A DNA stretch of 64,000 bases, taken from Paracyclopina nana (taxonomy: Eukaryota; Arthropoda; Copepoda; Cyclopoida; Cyclopettidae). Positions 25,901 through 35,771 of the stretch are shown in pieces. Location: positions 14,012,001-14,076,000 of the forward strand of contig JAGUCH010000001.1 in assembly GCA_019096065.1 (NCBI GenBank), given 5' to 3'. The first letter of the stretch is position 1. Every line of letters starts with the position of its first letter. Position numbers and translations under genes: made by a program. The notes beneath the pieces are model-generated. The model had not been told where the DNA came from and did no database searches. It worked only from the letters and a program-made list of their open reading frames with translations.

Positions 25901-28001
25901 TTTGAAGTAGCATAATTTCAGCCGCTGTGCTGATATGCGCTATGCGGCAAATGCTCAATTGGTTTACCATATTTTCTAGATGGCCAGATAGTAAATCGAT
26001 GGTTTAAACAAATAAATGCACGATAGGGGAAGCAATTCCATTTAACCGATTGCTATAAATCCAGGGGAAAATAGCATTTACCGGAAATGGCTAGCCATTA
26101 TTGTGAAAAGGAGGCTGAAAATCCCGAAACTTTTCTTGACCATCTAGAAACACTCACGACGTACTTCCAAAGGCTGGCAGATTCTGATGTCTCTGTAGTA
26201 ATCGAAGGCTCTTTTTTGCCCTAAAGGCCAAATGTGTTTGGCAGAAGGGCCGATTTATCTCAAGTAAAGGAAGGCGTGACGTCATAGTTGGCAAAATTGC
26301 CAATCCCTAGCGGGAACAAACAAAGAAATGGCACAAAATCAAATAAAAAAGTAGGAGAGCATTGCTTGTAGTAAGTCCTTCCTCGTCTTTTAGCACAGTG
26401 GAAAACAACCTCGAAAAAGGGCGTGCCAATAAGGCCATAAAAAATGTAAATGCAGAAAGATAGCATTCTGTGCGCTCTGCGTGTAGTTTTTCTGGCAGTA
26501 AATTGGATATTGAAAATGCTAAAGATCTCTGTGAGATGTAGAGAACAAGAGGAATGTAAGAACCGCACTCTGTATTGCCTTATGTATATGCTACACTTCT
26601 TCTTGCCTTCAATCTTGTGGCTCATTTTCAATTCACAAAGTTAGAATTTTGATGAACTTTAATCAAGTTTGGCTGCGTCACAGTGGGGGCAACTGAGCTT
26701 CCAAAAGAGTTTCCCCAGGTTTCTGAAAATGCAATTTCTTCAAGCTTTTTTATTTATTTATCCATAATTGTGGTGATTTCCTTAAGTGGTCCATGGGTTT
26801 CATATTAGGGTATATGGGTTGCAGTCAAGGGATGGATATCCCAGGGATATCTTGAGAATCCGTTTTTGCTCGTGCCTTTTTGCGGCCTACATATGTATTA
26901 TAGTAAAGAGAATATTCTATTTTGCAGGTAGCCCTGACATTTTGATATGCGGGAATTGCCGGGAAATGTTTAACGACTTGGTGGACATGATGGAGCACAA
27001 ACGAGATTACTGCAAGCTAAGATTTACTTGCAAATGTGATGCTTTGCACGAGGATGGAGACATTTGTGCTACTGCTGAACTCGTGGCCACCAATAACGCT
27101 GACCCAACAATCAACAACGAAGGTAAATACTTGGTGGAAAAAATGTAGCTGCTGCTTTAATGAAATGCCTGATTTATGGCTAATAAACGAGTCGGCCCAC
27201 TGTGCGGCTTTTTGGTCGGATGATCTCCATGGTTGGTGGGGCATGAAGCTAAAAAGGAAATGGCTTTTTCAGCCAAGGGCCAAAAGTGAAGATCAGCCAA
27301 AAAAAGTCACTTTTTGATATCCTCTTGAAAAGCTACTAGGTAGTTGGTATCGCCGTTATTAACGACTCTCTCTTTTTGATGAGAGACGAAAGCTTGCTGC
27401 AAAGTTGCAGAAAAAGTGTAAAATTGGCTCCTTTTAAAGGATGTCGATGGAGAGACAGGCGGATCTTCTTGATAAAGTGAATTATTGAAAAGCCCCCAGG
27501 CCGTTTTGAAAGCATCCCCTTCGGCGCTTTTTTCAAGCTGCCTTTCAGTGAAGATAGGAAATTCACCTGACGTTGCATTATCATTTTCTGGCATTTTTAC
27601 AGGCTCTGGACCGGTGATTCCGACAACTTCTTCAAGCAACACTTCTTCAAGTTCAAAACAGGCTCGTCCAAAATGGCTGCATTGTGTCAATTGTAAATCT
27701 CCGTTTGGTAACGCTTGGGATTTGATGGTTCACGTGCAAACCGCACACATGATGAACATCTACCAGCTTGCAGACTCTACCAAGTTGCAAAACGTAATAT
27801 TAACGGTTTTTCAGCTGAGCTGCTATGTTAACGTTCTAACAACATTTAACTTTTTAGTTGCAACGCCAAAGAGCATCCGTTTCGCCATCAACTTCAGTTC
27901 AGAGCTCGACTTCACCGTTGTCATCTCCGATTGCTGCTGCTACAACAACCGTTACCAATAACGAAAACTCATCAATGCCAACTTGCAACTCGAAAAATTA
28001 G
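4424..28001 (+). CDS. BCL11-like zinc-finger transcription regulator, 3' part of gene (four exons)
   Basis: Joined exons 4424-4911, 26928-27122, 27603-27793 and 27858-28001 give about 338 C-terminal residues ending at TAG 27999-28001. Junction phases match: 1, 1, then 0. Order: low-complexity Gly/Ala/Gln region, a basic conserved-looking segment (RYIPKPIPQELGNLKTYS), a C-x2-C-x12-H-x4-C finger (CGNC...EHKRDYC), then a C-x2-C-x12-H-x4-H finger (CVNC...HVQTAH) followed by NIY. A C2HC finger followed by a C2H2 finger with an AWxLxxHxQxxH core and a trailing IY is what I know of BCL11A/B and fly CG9650, which are nuclear DNA-binding regulators. The protein stops about 60 residues after the second finger and lacks the C-terminal finger cluster of BCL11, so it may be a short isoform or a different BCL11/SALL-related family. 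A possible poly(A) signal ATTAAA lies at 28038-28043. The 5' exons are missing from the window. Confidence 0.8.
7440..7960. repeat. Minisatellite, about seven 60-70-bp units each with an internal hairpin
   Basis: Degenerate tandem units share the words GGGGCTAAAATAGCTG and TGCAATTATTTGCATG. Within most units GTATAACTCG and CGAGTTATAC flank TGCAATTATTTGCA-like sequence, so each unit is itself an imperfect palindrome of about 36 bp. Unit length and order are irregular toward the right end, where the array meets the inverted-repeat element at 7967. Confidence 0.8.
7967..8572. mobile_element. Fold-back element with iterated GATCCACTTTTCCGC ends
   Basis: The ends are inverted: CAGCCAAACTGAGAATCCAC at 7967-7986 against the complement of GTGGATTCTCGGTTTGGCAG at 8553-8572. 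Inside each end a word close to GATCCACTTTTCCGC is repeated about four or five times, in opposite orientation on the two sides. The middle (about 8050-8490) is AT-rich without an open frame, so the element is non-autonomous. No clear target duplication was found; the transposase superfamily is unknown. Confidence 0.75.
8697..8848. mobile_element. Miniature inverted-repeat element, GCCCGGTTCCAAC family, copy 1
   Basis: GCCCGGTTCCAAC at the left end is mirrored by GTTGGAACCGGGC at the right end, with TA next to each end (one base offset on the left). The arms pair around a central GCTAGCTCGCGCGC word. A second, interrupted copy is at 15613-16766 in opposite orientation and a decayed third at 57228-57384. 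TA flanks suggest a Tc1/mariner-type mobiliser, which is inference. Confidence 0.8.
9633..10029. mobile_element. Fold-back element with AAGGGCGTTCCCATATT ends
   Basis: AAGGGCGTTCCCATATT at 9633-9649 is mirrored with one mismatch by AATATGGGATCGCCCTT at 10013-10029. The arms consist of iterated words such as AACTTAACTT and AGTTCAGTT. No coding capacity. The end resembles those at 16799, 24390 and 33393, which carry GTTCTCATATTG. Confidence 0.75.
10030..12747. other. Intron stretch, nothing recognised
   Basis: AT-rich sequence with short chance frames only. No repeats, splice-supported exons or RNA genes were seen. Confidence 0.5.
12748..12892. repeat. 145-bp near-perfect palindrome, copy 1
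   Basis: Arms of about 67 bp start with GGCTCATTATCTTCCGCG and end with its complement, separated by an 11-base loop ATCGCAACCTC. The arms differ at about four positions. Copy 2 (15995-16139) is the same length in reverse orientation, with the same arm mismatches and loop. The palindrome produces two unrelated chance frames that end in the same peptide. Confidence 0.9.
15743..16735. mobile_element. Nested element with 9-bp target duplication, Mutator-like candidate
   Basis: ACTATGCTG occurs at 15734-15742 and again at 16736-16744, while the intact host element at 8697 has it once: a target-site duplication of 9 bp. The ends are inverted around GTAAAAGGCACACT, and the inverted similarity extends inward through CACACTATGATATGGCAGG. 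A 9-bp duplication is characteristic of Mutator-like elements. The inside has no transposase frame; it holds a duplicated segment (CTCAACAGC...AACTGAACTCC) and the 145-bp palindrome. Confidence 0.75.
15995..16139. repeat. 145-bp near-perfect palindrome, copy 2
   Basis: It is essentially the reverse complement of 12748-12892, with the same loop in inverted orientation. It sits in the inner part of the element at 15743-16735, interrupting one unit of a duplicated segment there, so it arrived after that element's internal duplication. Confidence 0.9.
16799..17007. mobile_element. GGCCGTTCTCATATTG fold-back element, copy 1
   Basis: A 209-bp element with inverted ends GGCCGTTCTCATATTGCC. Each arm carries two iterations of AGCTAAGCTAAGGTAAAA in opposite orientation. 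It has TA-rich flanks and lies only 31 bp from the end of the nested element at 15613-16766. Copy 2 at 24390 has the same length and differs at a handful of bases. Confidence 0.9.
18481..18660. promoter_or_regulatory. Candidate intronic enhancer
   Basis: A GC-richer island in AT-rich intron. It includes a CRE palindrome TGACGTCA near 18539, TCAGCTGA overlapping it, TAATTTG, a GATAATCC Otx-type word, CACTTGA, GCTTAATTAAAG and CTAATTGAAG. Such clustering of homeodomain and bHLH words in a long intron of a developmental regulator is suggestive only. No conservation data are available here. Confidence 0.25.
21947..22358. mobile_element. Fold-back element with GGCCTGGATCAGCTGG ends
   Basis: GGCCTGGATCAGCTGG at 21947-21962 is mirrored by CCAGCTGATCCAGGCC at the right end. 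The arms iterate variants of AATTGCAGCGCAATTAC with GATCAGCTG between them. The centre is AT-rich and non-coding. No target duplication was recognised. Confidence 0.75.
23969..24350. mobile_element. Fold-back element with GCTTGTTCTCATAAA ends
   Basis: TA-GCTTGTTCTCATAAA at the left is mirrored by TTTATGAGAACAAGC-TA at the right, giving a TA target duplication. The arms pair over more than 100 bp, including CTTCATGCCAATTTTCATCC on one side and its complement on the other. No open frame. The GTTCTCATA core is shared with the 209-bp family next to it (24390). Confidence 0.85.
24390..24598. mobile_element. GGCCGTTCTCATATTG fold-back element, copy 2
   Basis: A 209-bp near-identical copy of 16799-17007, in the same orientation as judged from the central ATTATGCAACG word. 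It is preceded by TA and followed by TTA. High similarity between the two copies suggests recent mobilisation. Confidence 0.9.
26928..27122 (+). CDS. Zinc-finger gene exon with C2HC finger
   Basis: The acceptor TTTTGCAG ends at 26927 and the donor GTAAAT starts at 27123 (phase 1 in, phase 1 out). It encodes SPDILICGNCREMF...EHKRDYCKLRFTCKC: cysteines in C-x2-C spacing, then His 12 residues later and Cys after four more, a C2HC zinc knuckle like the N-terminal finger of BCL11 and SALL proteins. A second Cys pair (CKC) follows. Reading on past 27122 meets a stop within a few codons, supporting the donor. Confidence 0.85.
27603..27793 (+). CDS. Zinc-finger gene exon with C2H2 finger
   Basis: The acceptor TTTTTACAG ends at 27602 and the donor GTAATA starts at 27794. 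It enters in phase 1, completing a Gly codon, and leaves in phase 0. It encodes a Ser-rich linker and then PKWLHCVNCKSPFGNAWDLM followed by HVQTAH and NIYQLAD. The finger spacing C-x2-C-x12-H-x4-H and the AW-L core match the first C2H2 finger of BCL11. Confidence 0.85.
27858..28001 (+). CDS. Zinc-finger gene last exon
   Basis: The acceptor TTTTTAG ends at 27857. Reading in phase 0 gives 47 codons and TAG at 27999-28001. The peptide is Ser/Thr/Ala/Asn-rich (LQRQRASVSPSTSVQSS and on) with no domain, typical of a disordered tail. The phase fits the preceding donor exactly. Splicing to other downstream exons in a longer isoform is possible but none was seen. Confidence 0.75.
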   Translation: MQRQRASVSPSTSVQSSTSPLSSPIAAATTTVTNNENSSMPTCNSKN

Positions 28002-31000
28002 CCCTCTCGCCCGACCCTTCTCCTTCTCATCTCTATATTAAAAAGCCTTACTTGCTCGGTTGAAAACAATGCACTTTAACGGATTTTGTGATTAGGATAA
28101 TGTGCAGTGTGTAAATACTACATATAATGATTTGGCGAACCAAAAAATAAGGAATGCAGTATTTAAAGATATGATAACTGTTGACTACTGTTAATTACCA
28201 TTAATTATGATTACGTTCTTCTCCGGAGATGAAACCAATTATGCATTGAAATACATACTATTACTTCTTAAAATCTAATAGTGCTTGCTTACGTCCATTC
28301 CGGATCTTCAATGCAAGGTATGAAACGGGGCTTTCTAATTTGACATCGGAATGTTTACGAACAAAACCTCGCAACCTTTCACCTAAAGGTGTTTATTATA
28401 AAAAGGGCTAAATAGAAACTTTTTCTGCGAATTGTCTGATATTTTTTTCTTGAAATGCCAATTGTTTGAGACGATAATATCAGCAATTTGAAAGAAACCT
28501 TGTAATTCAGCTAGAAAGATTAATCGACAAGCCACGTTTAAAAGCCACTCTTTGAGATTCCTGAGTGGTCTGTGTTTGTCACAAATTAATGGAGCAAATT
28601 TTTCCCATTTCGATCTATTGATTTGGATCTCGAGACGGAGGAAAACAAATGGATGTTAAAAGCTTTCACATTGCACAGTGGGTAAATTAGGCTGGAAAAG
28701 GTCTCACAACTACGCATAAAGTTATTTTTGTTCAATTAATTTTAGCTGAAGAGCCTCAAGGAATATCACTCGTATGGATGACAATCATCCGCAACTTTGA
28801 AGCTTATTCGGGATACATTCCCCACTGTGCTTGGGTACTTTCTCCAATCTTACTTACTGACTATAAAGGATTGTCTTTCTCCGCTCAAAAGGGACTACTT
28901 GAGATTAAGTAGAACCCACTCATTTCAGATTACTCAAGAGGCCACTCCTATTCAAGATGAAAAAAACAACAAAAAACAGATTTGGGAATCGAAAAGAAAG
29001 GAAGAAATGGATGGTTTAAAGGGGACCGAATCGACAAAGAGTGAATTAGACTTGTCTCTCCTAAAGCCTCACCGATAAATCCAAGAGCCAGTGATAGATT
29101 TCTAAGTAGGTATGTCTGGTAGCTAGCTACATATGGCAAAACTGATGATTCAGCGTCTACCAAATGGAATTATTTCAACATGAGAAGCTCCAATTTTCCA
29201 TGTCAAATCATTCGTTTCCCTGTTAAAAAGAGGAAAGTCAAGCTCTTCATGTTTAGAGCTAATTTGATGCAAAAAACATGGATGATAAATTAAAATGCAA
29301 GCGCGCGATGACACGTAATTTTTTCATCAGGCGTGTAAAGTGTCAGTCAAAGTTGCTAATTCTTTTTGGACCAAAAATGTATTTTAGGATGAAAGTGCGC
29401 GTTGCCATGGCCGCACATTTTTAGGGAAATCTAGGCTGGGCAAGAAAAAATCAAGGCACCTCAACAACCAACAGACAAAGCAAGAAATGATGTTTCCAAG
29501 GCAATGATTTCACCACGAAATAACTTTCTGGCATGCTTTTCATCTCGAGCACTGAGGTAAAATCGGACATGAATATTCAGTTTTTATAGCGCTATTATGC
29601 TATTAGAGGCTTCTATTGCCGAGAAGGGTTAATGAATTCGTGCAAAGCAACATTAGTGAATTTGCAAGGCAAGCATCGCATGCAAGATTCGCTTAGGCGA
29701 AGGCTCAGATCATTTACTGAAAGCAAGCTTCACCATGAAATAATGCAATATGTTTTGTGAGAACCTAAAGGTCAGCCGTTCGTTTTACTGCTCATTTTCC
29801 GAAAATCATTCCTCTCTATCATTCCTATTATGAATTGATTTTGATCAAGCTAAGAGATTTTTTGCTGAGGATTTCATTGAAATTCTGAAATGCTTGTCCT
29901 TATTTCACCTTCAGCTTCATTGGAGCCTATTTCTAATTCGAAATTCACTTCAATTAAAAATGTATGTGTATTCTCGAATGAGCTCTTTTAAGAATGTTTG
30001 GACTCCTATATATTTCAGTTTATTTCGTGGCATATGATCGGTGCCCTAGTTGGCGCCAACCACAAATTATCACTTGGCTCTTACAATAGCCGCTGTTATT
30101 GTCATTTGCACCAATAGAATATTAAACAGACCAACATTTCTGAAAATGGCGGTGCTAATGGCTTCATATTTGCTTCTTTATGTCCTTTTCAAGAGGGCGC
30201 AGATTCCCCAGGAAAATCACATTCTTTGTCAAAAGTAGGCACGCTGTGATCAATTATAGATGTCCCATGGGACGACCAAATTCGAGTTTTTGAGCTAAGC
30301 AATGTATGCGGTGTATTCTAGTTTGCTTGGCATCTACAAATAGGCTGATCTCCCAAGTGAGTGGCTCGCACACGCCAAAAAGCCAAAGCAATGATGTGTA
30401 TTTGTGGGTATAGTGTTTCAGGGAGGGACAGACGTGAGTAAGTGGAGATGGAACTCAAAGAGAAAGGCCAAGATCGATGGGCCTTTTAACTGGCAAGCTG
30501 TCATCGCTTATTTCTCAGCTGCGTTCACCTGCTCCAACTATGTACAATAAAGGGATAATAATGCTCCTACGTTAGGAAAGCTGCTGACTACAGAGCTCTA
30601 GGATTTGCGCGAAAATCTCGCGAGAATTTTACTGCATGAATGTTAGAGAAAAAGTGAGTCAAAACATAAGCGACACATAATTTTTAGCCCATTCATAAAC
30701 GCCCATAAATGAGTGCATTTAAAATTCGGTTCCCTTTTGGAGCACATTTGCCTCTGACATGTTTATAGTGCCCCCTTTTGGAAGCTTCCAAAGGAGAATA
30801 TAATGATTTATGCAGTCTGGCAATAAAAAAGAGTCCGCGCGCGCGCGTAAAAATGCCACTCATAAATAAAGCCTCTACAAATGTGGGATACATCGATCTC
30901 ATGTCCATCTAGCAAGTAGATGTAATTTTTTTGCGTAGTAAGGCCAAAAAATGCATTAGCTTTGCTGTACTCGAGACTTTGGTGCATACCTAATGGACAA

Positions 31001-33392
31001 CAGATCTGTATTGTTAACGGGGTGGTACAATTGATATTATGCAGGGTGGAACTGATGACCCAGGTTGCCAATAAATGCGAATGCAGGTTTTGTATCAGGA
31101 AATATACAAATGCCACATAGCATTCTCTGGTTGGAAAATGTAGCCATTCCCACCCTCTTTCATCAAATCGTATTCGCGTTGCATCTACAGTAAAAAAGGA
31201 GAAAACAGTACTATAACTGCATATAGAACGTGGTAGCTTTGGTGAATGGATAAATGAGTCTTTTTAATACATTTTCTATTTCCTAAGCATCCTATCTAGA
31301 AGATAAAGAGACAAGTAGCCATCATCATGCTATGGCACACTGGGCAATCAAAATAAGAGCTCAATGCATGCCCACACAGTGTGTCCCTCATTTGGGTAAA
31401 AACACACTGGGAGCAAGAACTAACCGGTTTTCTTATTCAATTTAGAACTTACCTAGCTAACCATCCCTGATTAATTCTCCATATTTTAATTCTCAGCTCT
31501 TGTTTGCCCACTGTGCATCTCATTGGTCTTGTGGAGATAAGTTGCATTTCGCCAAAAGCACAATGTTATCACCCCACCGCTCTTGCATGATGCGTTTGGA
31601 CTAGAAAATAGTGAATGCTTTGCATTGTTTGAAGTATGGCTAATTGTGGAAACAGCCCAGATTTTCATCCTCTTCCATTTTGGCTCGTTGAAAGCATAAA
31701 TGGAGAATGATATCAAAGGTAATGACCAGCCATTAGCCATAAAGAAAACAAAAAGCTTTTCACAAGACCTCAGCTGCAGCAAACGTGTATCCCAAAAGGA
31801 AACTCGACATTTTTGGGGCCTTCAGAGTCCTGAGAAGGCAGGATCATGGGGAAGACCCAGGGCAACATTCAAGTCAGGGAAAAATCCAGGGTCATGGAAA
31901 ATATACCTTCACTGATGGCCTGGAAAAGTTAGACTTGTAGTAGTGCTACATTGGGAAAATGGTACTTTGGAAAATTTTGGTGGGATGCAAGGCTGAAACT
32001 TTTCACTTTTGTATAAAACAGTCCCAGAGGCCATTTTTGGCACTACTTCATTACGTACAGCTTTGAACTTATCTCATTCCCAGCACTATGTGAAAGCTGG
32101 CCAAAAACAGGCCTCCACGCGCCATTTTATTTGCTGACCATTTAAAAGTCATTCTCAGCAGAAGACATAGCATTTCTGAGGTTGATGCTGAAACAATGAC
32201 AGCCATTCCCCCAAAAGGCCTATCAGAGGACCCCCTTATTTATAGGTAAAAACACTTAGCAGAGATTATGCACAATTCCCCACGGTGCAGCAGCAACATC
32301 TCCCATCTGAAACTCTTTTTCTTAAAAGGCAGTATAGTGGGACAGTGTACTATACGATATGCATGCAATTTCTGTGCGCAAAATCTGAGCTGTGTAGTAG
32401 TAAAACTGGCAGCAGAAATGTGTTTACCACCAGTTTGGGTCCGTAAACTTCAAATGCAAGGGGAAATGGGCGTAAATGGAAAATGTGGCAACTTTCCCCC
32501 TGGCCCAGATCACCTTTTAGCTAAATTATGCAGCCTCCAAATTCAGCTTTTCGCAAATTCAAGCCTTCAAAGCACTCTTTATAAATAAAATGAAACATAA
32601 GAGGACTAGGTGAACTCGCCCTTAATAAATTGGATGCACATAGCCGCAAGAAACTTTTTTCCACTCTCGCATCATCAGGAAATAGAAAGTCATAATTAAG
32701 ATAAGAAGCAAGCTTTCTTCTTCACTCTAATCCATAATTTTTGCTAGCTGGTGGCTTCGTGTCTTGGAGCCCTGAGAGGTGTTTGTAAAACAGAGGGTGA
32801 TGCAAAAAAAACCTACCTTTTTCGTGTAAGGTCTCAATGATGGATGATTTGGTGGAATAATTTGCATTCTTACAACGTACATCGATGCCTCTACTTGTTA
32901 TGGATTGCCATTATTTTACGTAAAAGATAAATTGAGCGTACAGCTCTTGCCGTTTTTGCATCACTCTGTGGCTTATCTTGGCACCAGATGACTATGATTT
33001 ATATTTTGCAGGAGCTGCTTTTGAAACTTGGGACACTCCCATCCTTTAACCGCAAAACCATGGCAGGTTGGAAAAAAGAGGCTTTCGAAATTCCCAGCTT
33101 GACTTGTCAACGACAACAGCAAAACTTGAGAAGAGACAACGCAGTTAACCAACATAGAAAATACATATTCGAACCAAATTAGAGCAAGCTTTCACCCATT
33201 TGAACAGAGAATGCTTGCCACATCTACGCTTTGAAAGGAATAATACTTTTTGAGCCTGACTTTCCACAGAGTACATTGCTATGGAAAATGCACCAATGCC
33301 TTGATAAAGCCTAATCTGTGTCCTTACAGAAAGACAGACAATGCATGTGTGTATTATTCTCATCCTGCTATCTTGATTTTCTTCAAAAAAGA
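28002..33392. other. Non-coding, downstream of the zinc-finger gene
   Basis: No supported exon or repeat element was seen. It contains a short alternating GC stretch near 30837-30848 and three CCCACTGTG words. The open frames (for example 28797-29078) have no acceptor/donor context or recognisable domains. Confidence 0.5.
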
Positions 33393-33550
33393 GGGCGTTC
33401 TCATATTGGACTTTAGCTTACCAAAACCTGATTTTGGTTAACCAAAAACTGGTTTTAGTCAAGCGCTATGTAGTGGCTACCTACCGAAAACAGGTTTTTG
33501 GTTAACCAAAATCAGGTTTTGGTAAGCTAAAGTCCAATATGAGAACGCCC
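33393..33550. mobile_element. 158-bp hairpin element with GGGCGTTCTCATATTGG ends
   Basis: GGGCGTTCTCATATTGGACT at the left is mirrored exactly at the right end. The arms of about 60 bp pair almost perfectly and iterate ACCAAAACCTG-like words (AACCAAAAACTGG, ACCAAAATCAGG). The loop is GTCAAGCGCTATG-like. It shares the outer 14-16 bp with the 209-bp family at 16799 and 24390, but none of the interior. Confidence 0.9.
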
Positions 33551-35199
33551 TAAGATCTACTCGTTGTGGGAAATATGAAAAAAACCGAGCATGGCCTCTT
33601 TTTTTGGCCTTATTTGTCTCCCCAACAAATAAAGGTTATTAATGACTTTTTTCATTCATCGGTCGCGATTTATGGATTGACCAATGCAAAGCCAAGGTAA
33701 TTGTTTGTCCGGCCTGGAAAACCTAATAATGGACTTGGTAATGGAAAAAATAGAGGCGTGTATTCTATTGAACATGTCACATATGAGAACAAACCAAGTT
33801 ATGCCACATTGCGTACACTTCTATGCTATCGCATAGTAGGGAAAAAGCATTTCTGTATCCAGGCCTAATATTTTGGTAACAAGGTATTATCGAGCGAAGC
33901 CTTAATGTAAAGAAATCAGAGCAAATAGTTTAATTCAGATAAGGCTATGCTTGAGAAAACGCTAAAAATGCACTTCAGTAGGCCAAAGTGCACTTTGATC
34001 GGATTTCTTGGATTTTCCGCTTATCACAATTAAAAGCTTTATGCAAATATTGAGGTAGCTGACGAGGGAAAAAACCTCCAATGGATGAACTAGGGCAATG
34101 TGTAAAGAAAGTGGCTCTGACTGGAAAGCTGATAATTGTTTGCACTCAGTAATGCAATGGAGTGTGGCAGTCGTTTAGTCAACCACAAAGAGATAATTCT
34201 GGTAGCAATTCCGGCAACAATTTGCTTTATTACGCAATGCCAAGGCATTTAATTCATTGTCGCGTTCATCTACTAAAATACTATGTTCTTCCTGTGGTCG
34301 CTTAGAGGTATCTCAATTTTAGTGGAGAACAGAGGGTCTTGGTCATCTGTTAAGCCCTTTTGATTTATGGAGACTTAAAAGTAGTAATTTTTCAAAATGA
34401 GTTATGGGCCAGCGAGGCCATATTCTGTAAAAGTAGCACTGCCTTTATTACTATACCAGGTATAACCTCAAGTCTTTTGCAAGCTTTTGTTTATATAAAG
34501 CTCAGCTTAGATGGGTATACACATTTGGAAAATTAAAGCCTCAATTTGGTTAACTGCCTTAATTGGAAGCAATTGAATTTGGAAAAAGCTCCCTTTAAAG
34601 TGGATATCTCAATTAAGCACCTACTAATTCTACTTAGTGACTCTAAATAAAAATGGTTTGTAAAAAAGCAACTTTTGCCATAGCCATTCTTCGGGCCAAA
34701 TTGTATGATCTCTAAGTTTCTGTTGGTGGGTGGAAGGGGCCTAAAGAGGGACATGAAAGATAAGGGGACCAAGATTTTATTGGATAAGCGTAATATGTCC
34801 CTAGAGCAAGTGGTTCAAGTATAGTAGTAGATACGCGCCATTAGTTGCCCGCATCCCTAAAGGCTTTTTCGAAAAGACTTTCGGTTACTACTGCATCATC
34901 AAGGCTAGCTGGACTTCAACTGAAGGCTGGATATTTGGCCTGGACTAGGAGGAGGCCAGATAGTAGTACGTAAATACTTTGGTCGAAGGGCCTCTGCAAA
35001 ACGTGCAGCCTTCGTTGTAGTATTCTCTATCCAGAAATACTTTGGCCTTTGGCTCGATGAACATCATCCATTTTGTTAGTCCAGAGGCAATTTTGGCAAC
35101 TTCTAAACACTTTGGGCCTGCCATCATTATCTTGTTCCAAGGATGATACCAGATAATTGTATTGTTATGTATTTGGATACACTCTCTGTATTCCCAAAG

Positions 35200-35255
35200 C
35201 AAACAATGAAGAAGAAGAAGACGAACTTGATGATGCGCAAGAAATTACGACAAAG
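35200..35255 (+). CDS. Possible acidic exon with GC donor, weak
   Basis: After the acceptor TTCCCAAAG (ends 35199) comes a stretch coding NNEEEEDELDDAQEITTK, followed by AAG-GCAAGT, a good match to the rare GC-AG donor type. The composition looks coding, but no neighbouring exon was recognised and it could be a GAA microsatellite remnant. Confidence 0.2.
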
Positions 35256-35322
35256 GCAAGTACGAGTGTTTTGAGTTTATTTCATTACACAAATAGAGGG
35301 GTAACAATGTTGATAATGTGGT

Positions 35323-35727
35323 CAATATATTGGTCAGGATAAAGATATTTCATCGTCAATTAACAATTATTACAACTATTGACAAGTTTTTTGGGGAGGG
35401 GTAATTGCAGTCTTTGACAAGTTACAAGTGAAAAAAGCGTAAAGTTTCAAGTGACAATTGGAGCTATTGTTCAAGCTCAGATTCTTGAGGGCCATCGCCG
35501 ATCAGATCAATAGCTGTCGGCTTATTTGCTCAATATATTGGTCAGAATAAAGGTATTTCATCGTCAATTAACAAGCTCTTTGAATTAAAATTATTGACAA
35601 GTGTTGTGGGGAGGGGTTATTGCAGTCGTTGACAAGTTACAAGTGAAAGCTTAAAAGCGTAAAGTTTAAAGAAAGTGACAATTGGAGTTCAAGCTTTGAG
35701 ATCAATGGCTGTCGGCTTCACAGTTGG
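35323..35727. repeat. Two tandem copies of a ~200-bp unit 3' of gene A
   Basis: Copy 1 runs from CAATATATTGGTCAGGATAA at 35323 and copy 2 from CAATATATTGGTCAGAATAA at 35531. Both continue through TTTCATCGTCAATTAACAA, GGGGAGGGGT, TGACAAGTTACAAGTG and GATCAATRGCTGTCGGCTT. They differ by small indels. On the minus strand this lies just past the stop of gene A and may be in its 3' untranslated region. Confidence 0.85.
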
Positions 35728-35771
35728 CCTCTGATGAATGGCCGCACGAATAAAGATGTCAGCCACGTAAT

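Larger units (their letters stand above)
4912..26927 (+). other. 22-kb intron of the zinc-finger gene
   Basis: The intron runs from donor GTAAGC at 4912 to acceptor TTTTGCAG ending at 26927. The two codon halves join to AGT (Ser). It contains the minisatellite at 7440 and the inverted-repeat elements listed separately. Apart from these I saw no supported exon in 4912-7439, 8849-9632, 10030-12747, 12893-15612, 17008-21946, 22359-23968 or 24599-26927. A further alternative exon cannot be excluded by eye. Confidence 0.7.
25813..31515. promoter_or_regulatory. Cluster of CCCACTGTG motifs around the terminal exons
   Basis: The 9-mer CCCACTGTG (or its complement) occurs here at 25813, 26679, 27196, 28674, 28821 and 31507. 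Six further copies lie at 6394, 18069, 18247, 52515, 60679 and 60834. Flanking bases show no extended similarity, so these look like short protein-binding words or element termini rather than copies of a longer repeat. Function is unknown. Confidence 0.35.

Noticed and set aside
26260-26631. 123-codon minus frame
   Set aside because: It lies in the intron before the C2HC exon and has no recognisable motif or splice context.
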